From Pigoraptor chileana (lineage: Eukaryota; Opisthokonta; Filasterea): a stretch of DNA of 40,500 nucleotides. The notes below the pieces were generated by a model. That model had not been told where the DNA came from. It did no database searches and saw only the letters and a program-made list of their open reading frames with translations. Where the stretch lies: the NCBI GenBank assembly GCA_943704495.1, contig CALSCR010001674.1, positions 618-41,117 of the forward strand, given 5' to 3'. The position numbers were made by a program, and so were the translations under genes. Shown piece after piece: positions 33,340 to 40,500 of this stretch (positions within the stretch are counted from its first letter, which is position 1; every line of letters begins with the position of its first letter).

Positions 33340-35966
33340 TCAAGGCAATTTCGGACGCAGTGCTGCGGCGGTGGCCTTGGCTTTGTTCGCTGATACGGAA
33401 GATGCGCTTGCACGTGATGCTACAGAGGCTGCTGATTTTGCAGCATTAGCAGCTGAAGTAGCACTGGCCTGTGCGACTGACGCCACCGACGAGGCGCTCC
33501 TCTGAGCTACACTCGTCGCACTAGTGGCTGCCGACGCCACTGCTCGTGCCACGCTCGTCGCACTTGACGCTGCCACCGACGCCACTGACGAGGCGCTCCT
33601 CTGAGCTACACTCGTCGCACTCGTGGCTGCCGACGCCGCTGCGCGTGCCACGCTCGTCGCACTTGACGCTGCCACCGACGCCACTGACGAGGCGCTCCTC
33701 TGAGCTACACTCGTCGCACTCGTAGCTGCCGACGCGGCAGCCCACGCTGCCGACGACGCACTCATTTGAGCAAGACTGGTCGCGTTCCATGTGTTTGGCA
33801 GAGTTGCTGAGATAGTACTGTCGCAATTGGTCTGTGGACAGTAAGTTGTGACGCGAGGACAGTACACGACGCCTGAATATCCGGGGACCGATATCGTCTG
33901 GCCTTCCTGCGTGCAGATGTACCGGTTTCCGTCTATGATGACGGCGAGGGTGGGTGAGGTGCCATTGAAGGTGCACTCGGTACTGTAGCACGCCGGATAT
34001 AGCGTAGTTATGGGATTATATAACGTCGATAGGAGGGTCGAGAACATGCACTTGGAGGTGAGCCCCAGTTTAGCGCCCCGATAGGTACCGGCAAAAAAGC
34101 CAAGACTTGCGGTATTGCTGGCATCGAGGCAATTTCCGTTCGAGTACCCAATGTAGATGCTGCACGTGTCCGTGAGGCCTGCGTCCGCGCAAAGGCTGTG
34201 GTACATGCCATCAGCGGAGCACCCGTCATGGCACTTGCCCTGGAGCATCAGCTGGGGCGTGCAATCCGTCTCGGTCTTCCACGAGCAAAATGTTTGGGGG
34301 TCTGCCGATCCACCGCACCGCCCCGTCACAAATTCACACCCACGTTTGAAGCCGTATGTTAGCGGGTCTGCAACGCACGAATTGGCAGTGCGATACCATC
34401 CGGAGTCCCTCAAAACGGCGTAGGTGATTGCAGACATCTCATGGCCTGAGGTCGTTCCCTGCATGTACTCTGAGTAGAACACGCGTTGCTCCCAGTGCGA
34501 CCCCGCCGTTCCCGCGCCACCCTATTCAGTTGTGAGTGCATATGTGTGTATATAAGTATGTGCGTGTATGCGTGTGTTGTCAGTTGAGTCGTTGCTTTCA
34601 TGTACCAATCGAAAATTGATAAATCCGACGGAGCTGCATGCCCTTGAGACATGCTACGGAAGGGTGGAAACGAACCTCGATTGCCGTCTAAACAGTTCTG
34701 GACTGCCACACGTGTTTCAACTGACCCCGTCTTCGAGCTCCGCTCCATTCAGTCCGTCGCACCCAAAATGGGATCGCACTTCACTGAGCACTGTTGGCGT
34801 GACAATCTTGGTGACCGTCTTGCCGTTCTCGGCAAACTTAGCGACGGTTGACGTGCTTGAGGTGTAATAGCCGATGGTTGGATCGTATGGAGGCATGCCG
34901 TCGGCAGATCGTGGGGTTCGCGGGGCTCCGCTCTCGTCCCGGAAGAAAGGGAAGTGTCCACTCGACAGCGCGAGAATGTGTGTGATTTCGTGGCGCAGCA
35001 CGCTTACGATCCCATCCAGGACGATCGGCGAGCGCGCGGGATCCAGCGCCAGATACGAGTAGGGGCACATGTTGATGAATCCGGCTATGCTGCGGTCCAT
35101 CTGATCGCGCACGCATGTATTGGCCGCGGCGACGGTGTACTGCCCACACCACGAAGGATCGGCGCTGATGTAGATGTGTAGGTCTGTGTGACAGAGTGGT
35201 GATGCCTTCATGAGCCCTTTTGAAAGAAATTGGTCACATATGCCTGCCTCATAGTTTTTCCTTTCAGTGTTTTGTGGTCATTGCTGTAGTTCGGATGAAT
35301 GGCGCGCAACCTACCCGAGTTGGGAATCCCGCGCCCGCCTGCCAACGGCCGACAGTACTTTGACGGCGTCGACAAATCCAGATTCGGCACCGTGTAGTCG
35401 CATTCGTACTGCTGACCTAGGTGATCGGACGGCACTTGTGTCGGGCCACATGTCGGCGGCTCGTATTGATAACACCGATACTCTTGGGGAACTGAGTCGG
35501 GGAGCCCGCTGTACGTCATTGCACACCAACGGCTCAGAGTGATATTGCTGGCAACGGGGATCACAAGCAATGTTTGCGCAAACCGCTCGATCGCGCGCGG
35601 AACGACCGTGCCCATAAGGTAGTCTGCCTGCGATGCAGTCAGGTTGGCGATGGATCCGGGAACGGCCGAGTAGGTGATGCGGAACGGCGCCCACGTGCTT
35701 TCGGAGGACGAGGCATCACGCCGGCGATCGTTGTTTGCGTAGTCCTGTACCGTAGCCGTAGTCAGCATGGGGAGGTCGTCGTGCGTGCACTGGTGTCCGT
35801 TGAGAAATTTGAGCGCAGCGGCGTCGGCGTCTGTTCGCTGCTGCATGGAAGCCTTGGGCCACTGGAAGGGAGTGCCTCCTCCTGCGGGTGCTGCATGGAC
35901 TGCCCAGTGCAGCGCAGCACACAATATAATCACACCGGCCAGCAAGCCTTGTGCAGTGGCGGCCAT
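33340..35966 (-). CDS. Leishmanolysin-type (M8) secreted metalloprotease with Ala/Ser repeat tail
   Basis: Exons 35966-35315, 35183-34726 and 34521-33340 join in frame to 763 aa. The ATG lies in AAGATGG. The N-terminus (MAATAQGLLAGVIILCAALH..) is a signal peptide ending near AVHAAPA. The zinc site is HEITH (282-286), with the third ligand in AGSHWEQR (His379) and the Met-turn a few residues on (EMSAITYAVL), the arrangement of family M8. Many paired cysteines follow in the C-terminal M8 domain (TFCSW, KCHDGC, YSTECTFNGTSP). From about residue 615 the protein changes to an Ala/Ser/Val-rich tail with 33-residue repeats ending RPKLP. M8 proteases (gp63, invadolysin) cleave surface or matrix proteins; the target here is unknown. 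No GPI signal is evident. Confidence 0.92.
33460..33735 (-). repeat. 99-bp coding minisatellite in the M8 protease tail
   Basis: Units start at 33502, 33601 and 33700 (plus-strand CTGAGCTACACTCGTCGCAC), with partial units on both sides. Two units are nearly identical over their whole 99 bp, encoding 33 residues such as SATSVAQRSASSVASVAAS. The length keeps frame, so copy-number change would alter tail length only. Confidence 0.9.
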
Positions 35967-36148
35967 CTTGCACGCCGGCGCAGTGTGCCGGGTCGCAGTT
36001 AAGAGGCAGACTGAGTGTCCGTCAGTATCTTGCCAAGAAATAAACTGACTCGAACTGCGTCCTGATCAGGGCATCAACGGGCATATACACCGACACAGCT
36101 GATGCACGTGGAATGATGTGCATTTGATTATTATGTGCATGTGGGTGG

Positions 36149-36218
<70 letters not shown>

Positions 36219-37243
36219 CATATTTATTTGTCTGTAACAATAGCCCGGGATCAAATCAATATCACGCAGTAACGTTGCCAACCTGGCGATTGCCTTATAT
36301 GGGCATTGCTATATATGGATATTCCTGCACCCAATGGCGTGCGTCCATGTCACCCATGTGCATTCCTCCAGTTGTTGCCCTGTGCAAGCACTGAACTGAA
36401 AAAACTCGATGGGAGCATCATCCATGCATTCACAACTTCAACAGGGCGTGGCGACGCAATACTTGAAATTGAGAATGTAAGCCACGTCGTCTGCCCGCTT
36501 ATTGTGCTGGCGTAACCAGCGGTGCGTCCAGCGCGCCGTCAGTATAACAAGTCGGTCGGCATTGCACTCCGTGGCCCGCCACTTGCACCGCTTGCTCTAC
36601 TTACACCCCCCGCCCCCCCCCCCCGCCTACACCGGCGAAAGTCAAGCGAATACCATGCCCAGTGCCCCGCTGCACGCGCTCCCATTGTCCTGCTGCAACG
36701 ACGAAAGAGTCATTGTTAAGATCGGCCTTCTAATGGTTTGTTCATATGCTTCGGCTAACTGGTGCCATCATATCTTTGAATGGACACAGCAAAGGAACAT
36801 TATAGTCGCAGCTTCATCTGCCACATCCAGTAGTGAGAATAAATAATCAAAAAGGGGCAAGGTTTATAATTAATATATAAATAATTGCCAATCGTCTGTC
36901 CATCGACTGGGTGCAGTTGCCAATCACAGCATTCGCTGACTCGGCCGGTGGATGAGCCGCGGCAGCCAACAAAGCTTAGAGTACCCGCAGCCACTCACGT
37001 GCCTCCCAAGGGTATACGAGCAACCTTTCGTGTGGCAAAAAGAGAGCGCGAGGTCTGTCGCAAATATGCCTGCCAATAGGCGACTTGGCGGAGGACTGAA
37101 GCATCTCGCAGGAGACAGAGGAAAATTCAGCATTGCATGGCGATGGTGATTTGTCGTCCAGCAAATGATGGCGCGCGCACATTCCGATTGCCGCGCCCAT
37201 AGAACCGCAGGTATGTTCCATTTGTACATGGCCAGGACCAGGG
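35967..37243. other. Intergenic region upstream of the M8 protease
   Basis: About 1.28 kb. It holds a CACGTG box at 36105-36110 (about 140 bp upstream of the protease ATG), a second at 36996-37001, a long (GT)n at about 36155-36214 and a C-rich run near 36606-36626. No coding region is supported. Confidence 0.6.
36155..36214. repeat. Long (GT)n microsatellite
   Basis: About 60 bp of uninterrupted GT, about 190 bp upstream of the M8 protease ATG. On the sense (minus) strand of that gene it reads as CA. Confidence 0.95.
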
Positions 37244-38189
37244 TCACGTGGGGAGGACCCCGGAAATCCTGGATCCTCGTTGGTGCGATGCGCGCCGTCC
37301 CTTTTTCCCGCCAATTCCTGTCGCATTGGCAAGTGCAACAATGTGCTTGTTGGCCTGCAGCCATGCCCTCGCCTGCACCAACAAACCGAGTCGTTGGATA
37401 AACGGCGATAGAAATTAATCTCACAACTTGGGCAATGCAGTTCATTAGTCCACGCGTAAGCAGCTGTTGTGTTCTACGACTCAGCACGTAAGGGAAGGTC
37501 AAAAATGCGCATACCAGGGCCGACACGGACATCTACATATTCCATTTCGTCACCCAAACAATTTGTCTGGGACGATGACAACACAGCTCACAAGTAACAC
37601 ACTGTATGCTTGCCAATGCATATACACATACAAGGCAACAATCAGCATGCCCAAAGCGACACACACACACAAACACTCACTCACACACCTTCGAGTACAT
37701 TTCCAACTGTTGCCGCATGCGCACTTGCTTCAGCGTCCACGCGCGGTCGTCTTGTGGTGGCACGTGCCCGTATGATTGCGCAGCGGCTGAGTCGTCATCC
37801 TCCGCCCCGTCGTCGTCGTCCGTCTCATACTCGGCTTCTTTGTATGCGTTACGGACACGAAATATGTGACTGTTTTTTATTGGAAATAGAAGAAAGGGAG
37901 TCCGTTGTCAAATGTTTGTTTGCGCACATTGCTAATATTGAGCGCACATGAAACTAATTGGCACGCATGCAACTAAACTTAAAAAATTGCGCCTGTTGGT
38001 TGAATCTTTCAAATCTAAAGCAAGATGCATTGACATGTGTTCGTTCGTTCATAGTGATACTCACCAACCGATCAGTGTCAGAATGGCAACGGCCGTAATC
38101 GCGTAGATCATGAGGTACACGATGGCTTCGTCCCTGTCACCATCGGGGTCCATGGTGTAGCCCTTCAACTCGATTTTGCCTGGGTCCAT
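37244..38189 (-). CDS. Unrecognised small single-pass membrane protein
   Basis: Exons 38189-38065, 37869-37689 and 37372-37244 join in frame to 144 aa with TGA at the end. The splice sites are good: donors GTGAGT and GTGTGT, acceptors AAACAG and GGTGCAG. I do not recognise the family. Visible parts are a short hydrophilic N-terminus (MDPGKIELKG), one membrane segment (about 23-43, VYLMIYAITAVAILTLIG), a strongly acidic stretch (YETDDDDGAEDDD), a basic/aromatic block (RAWTLKQVRMRQQLEMYSK) and a basic C-terminus (GGKKGRRASHQRG). The size and layout resemble small ER or mitochondrial membrane adaptors, but that is only a resemblance. The ATG at 38189 could be an internal Met if an upstream exon exists. 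Confidence 0.65.
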
Positions 38190-38797
38190 CACAGCGTATG
38201 CAGCAACAAAAACAAATAACCACATGCACAACGAAATTAGTAAATCATGGCCTGCTCCCTCTTATGCTCTACAAGGGAGCCTTCGCTGTCGTGTGGGTTT
38301 CACGATTGATGGAATTGCCTTTGAAGTAAGTAAGAGTGCCCGATCAACTCAGCGATCAGACTCATCACTCCAGTGGTGCCTCCGGCAGTCGGCACGTGAT
38401 CACCGGTGCTAACGCGGTCCATTTGTGCAGTCAGCGAAGCGATGTTTGGCGACACTACAATCAGCAAAACGACTTGAAGGTTTGCAATGGCAGACGCATA
38501 CAAAGGTACTTTTGTTATTGCAAGTATCCTTGTCTATTGTACAAGACGAGGGAACCTCTTTCGACGCACGCCACCAGTCGACTCCCCGATAACAAACACA
38601 GACGCACGCACGCGCACAAAGCCACGCAAACTATGCTTAGGAAGACACAAATTGCCAAACGGAGCAGGAAAACAGACGCGTGCGTGCAGAGGGAGACTGT
38701 GGTGAGCCTCTACCCGCAACACAAACGCATGCACACACATATATATATCAGTGCCGTGTGTAAAACGTGCACAGCCCCAACGCGACACCAAAAAGCC
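38190..38797. other. Intergenic region between the cyclase and the small membrane protein gene
   Basis: About 600 bp with one CACGTG box at 38393-38398, about 205 bp upstream of the small membrane protein ATG. Apart from a short (AT)n at about 38741-38748 and CA-rich stretches, nothing was identified. Confidence 0.55.
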
Positions 38798-40393
38798 CTA
38801 TTTTTCCGTGAGGGCGCGCACGCCGGTCCACTCGCGCGGGGGAGTGTAGTTTGTGAGCTCCATGAAATCGAGAAGCACTTTTGCCGCCAGCGACAGGTGG
38901 CCTTCTTCCTCCGCAAACGGCGACAAAAGCTCCTTCGCGAGCCTCCAGCTGCCCTCAATGTACGCCGACACTGCACGCTCGTAGCGTGTTGCGGCCATCT
39001 GAACGGGCTCAAACTGTTCCGGTGACAAGGCATAGATTTCGTTGTTGAAGTATGCCTTGCCGGTAGCGTCGAGAAGCCACGGGTTGAGCGTGTGGAGGTA
39101 CACGGGCGAGTTACTGCCCTTGAGCATCACAAGGTCGATGCGAATCAGCATGCGCTGCTCAGACTCCGAGAGAAGGGCATGGAACTGCCCACTCACAAGA
39201 TTGCCGACCCCGTACATTTTCGTCGCACTTTCCAACCGCGCGGCAATGTTAACGTGTGGCGAGAGGTAGCTTGCGTCCACCTTGAATTTCGATCCAATTG
39301 GCCCCTCGATGGCCCACCCGACGTGGAAGCCAAAGCCCATCCGCACGCGGTAGTTTGGGAGGAACTTGCAGACGGCGCTCTCAATCTCCTTGATTTTTGG
39401 CGAGAAGTTGAGCTCCTCCTGTATCTCGAGATACGAATGTACCGCCCCGGCCACGCCTTCTTCCAGTCCGCTGACCGCCCACCGCTCGTTCTCCATGCGC
39501 CCCTGTTTACCCAGTGCACCAGCCCGTCCGTTGACGCTCGCGTTCATCGACGCAGAGTCCGATCGGCGCATCTGACCCTGGTCCGCGGTGCTAGTCATCC
39601 GACGGCGCGTCATGTTCCAATCTCCGGCCATCGGCGTTGTCATTGGTGCCGACCGATTCGAGGACCTTTTGATCGCCGATTCACGCACGCCTCCAGACAC
39701 CCCTTTGGCATCGCCGTTGGTGTTGCGAGACGCAACGATACTTGATACTCCCGCACCGTCCTTGCTGCTGCTGGCGGCCTCGGGCTGGTCCGACGGATCG
39801 TCCTGGGCATCATCCCCGCCATCGCCATCGGCAGCCCTCCATACGAGGAGAAACGCGTCGCCAATGTTCTTGTTGGGCGCCCCACCGTTCTTATGCACCC
39901 CCTCGTGCACTATTTCGGCAACGCTATTGACAAACACCATGACCTTCTCCTTCAATCCCTCGGTGACGTCGGTGAAGTTGCGTATGTCGCAAAAGCCAAA
40001 CACCGCATTGATCTTGTGTCCCGGGACCATTGGTCGGAGGTCGCCATCGTGGCTCATGTTCTCGCTGATGATCTGCGATCCCGCGTGCCCAAACGCCACC
40101 TGCAGCAGATAGCCCAGTTTGGTAATCATCGTCATGAGAAGGCCCGTTTCGTCCTGCTGTCCGACGGGAGTGTACGTGCCAACATTCAGCAGTGGGTTCT
40201 CTGCGATTCCCGTAATGATCTGCGCCATCTTCGAGATAGGATCGAGCACGAGTATGCGCAGGTCGCGTTGGAAGAGATAGTTGCCAACATAGAGAAACAA
40301 AATGAGGCATATTGTGAGGACGATGCTTAGCGTTGCCTGGAAACGCACGCTCGCCCGCACGTCAAAATAGACGACGCCACAGTCTTCAAATTC
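38798..40393 (-). CDS. Class III nucleotidyl (probably adenylyl) cyclase, membrane-bound, C-terminal exon
   Basis: One exon of 531 residues. It starts at an acceptor (ATTGCAG) at 40394-40400, so the 5' part lies beyond the right edge. A membrane span (about TLSIVLTICLILFLYVGNYLF) and a HAMP-like linker (LVLDPISKMAQIITGI) precede the catalytic domain. Metal-binding Asp residues are in GFCDIRNFT and NIGDAF. The Lys in PNKNIGD and the Asp in VDASYLSPHVN are the adenine-type recognition pair, and NIAARLES carries the transition-state Asn and Arg. The core is interrupted after NIGDAFLLVW by about 140 low-complexity Ser/Asp/Gly-rich residues, and then resumes at FLPNYRVRMGFGFHVGWAIEGPIG. This suggests a receptor-type cyclase making cAMP at a membrane. 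The upstream sensor domain is not in the window. Confidence 0.88.
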   Translation of the reverse strand, partial: EFEDCGVVYFDVRASVRFQATLSIVLTICLILFLYVGNYLFQRDLRILVLDPISKMAQIITGIAENPLLNVGTYTPVGQQDETGLLMTMITKLGYLLQVAFGHAGSQIISENMSHDGDLRPMVPGHKINAVFGFCDIRNFTDVTEGLKEKVMVFVNSVAEIVHEGVHKNGGAPNKNIGDAFLLVWRAADGDGGDDAQDDPSDQPEAASSSKDGAGVSSIVASRNTNGDAKGVSGGVRESAIKRSSNRSAPMTTPMAGDWNMTRRRMTSTADQGQMRRSDSASMNASVNGRAGALGKQGRMENERWAVSGLEEGVAGAVHSYLEIQEELNFSPKIKEIESAVCKFLPNYRVRMGFGFHVGWAIEGPIGSKFKVDASYLSPHVNIAARLESATKMYGVGNLVSGQFHALLSESEQRMLIRIDLVMLKGSNSPVYLHTLNPWLLDATGKAYFNNEIYALSPEQFEPVQMAATRYERAVSAYIEGSWRLAKELLSPFAEEEGHLSLAAKVLLDFMELTNYTPPREWTGVRALTEK

Positions 40394-40423
40394 CTGCAAT
40401 TTCAACCGTAAAAATCATGCTGA

Positions 40424-40500
<77 letters not shown>
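40394..40500. other. Cyclase intron with (GT)n tract at the window edge
   Basis: The acceptor of the cyclase exon is at 40394-40395 (minus strand). From 40427 to the window end the sequence is pure GT, read as CA in the gene's direction. The next exon is outside the window. Confidence 0.8.

Noticed and set aside
33119-33505. Ala-rich plus-strand frame of 128 aa
   Set aside because: Its Ala-rich end is antisense to the M8 protease tail repeat, and the rest has no homology or splice logic.
33460-33735. CRISPR-like array
   Set aside because: The repeats are 99 bp, contiguous without spacers, coding and in frame with the protease.

Overview
The window is nuclear DNA from a eukaryote with short spliceosomal introns (mostly about 80-400 bp, GT..AG, donors usually GTRNGT). 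No bacterial, plasmid or viral features were seen. Two genes suggest a unicellular relative of animals (Holozoa, e.g. a choanoflagellate- or filasterean-like protist): a receptor tyrosine kinase with HRDLAARN and DFG motifs, and a single fused glutamyl-prolyl-tRNA synthetase with WHEP repeats. The species cannot be named from the sequence. I built exon models by hand from the reading frames, splice consensus, phase continuity and alignment to remembered family members. The seven complete multi-exon or single-exon models, and the joined exons of the partial ones, keep frame across every junction.

Layout, left to right. 1-10516 (-): a very large receptor tyrosine kinase, cut by the left edge inside the kinase domain. 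Its ectodomain of about 2,100 residues is built from receptor-L-type beta-solenoid repeats, followed by a furin-like Cys cluster and one membrane span. 11787-14567 (-): an intronless type II membrane GT49 (LARGE/B4GAT1-like) glycosyltransferase with a carbohydrate-binding-like domain and His/Asp-rich inserts. 15420-17656 (+): exosome subunit EXOSC6/Mtr3, six exons. 17921-20899 (-): OS-9/Yos9 ERAD lectin, five exons. 21728-29496 (+): EPRS, twenty exons, 1508 aa. 29806-32715 (-): ROGDI/Rav2, eight exons. 33340-35966 (-): leishmanolysin-type M8 metalloprotease with an Ala/Ser repeat tail, three exons. 37244-38189 (-): an unrecognised small single-span membrane protein, three exons. 38798-40393 (-): the last exon of a membrane-bound class III nucleotidyl cyclase, continuing beyond the right edge through a (GT)n tract.

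The genes do not form one pathway. Several act at the secretory pathway or cell surface: the receptor kinase, the Golgi-type glycosyltransferase, the ER lectin, the V-ATPase assembly factor, the secreted protease and the membrane cyclase. EXOSC6 and EPRS are housekeeping genes. Two divergent gene pairs share intergenic regions (GT49/EXOSC6 and OS9/EPRS). Most of the intergenic regions upstream of genes carry CACGTG boxes, one inside a 16-bp perfect palindrome.

The non-coding part holds many microsatellites and a short (about 40 bp) interspersed repeat. I found seven copies of it, in introns, in the EPRS 3' flank and between exons. It is not explained by any gene and is the least expected structure in the window.
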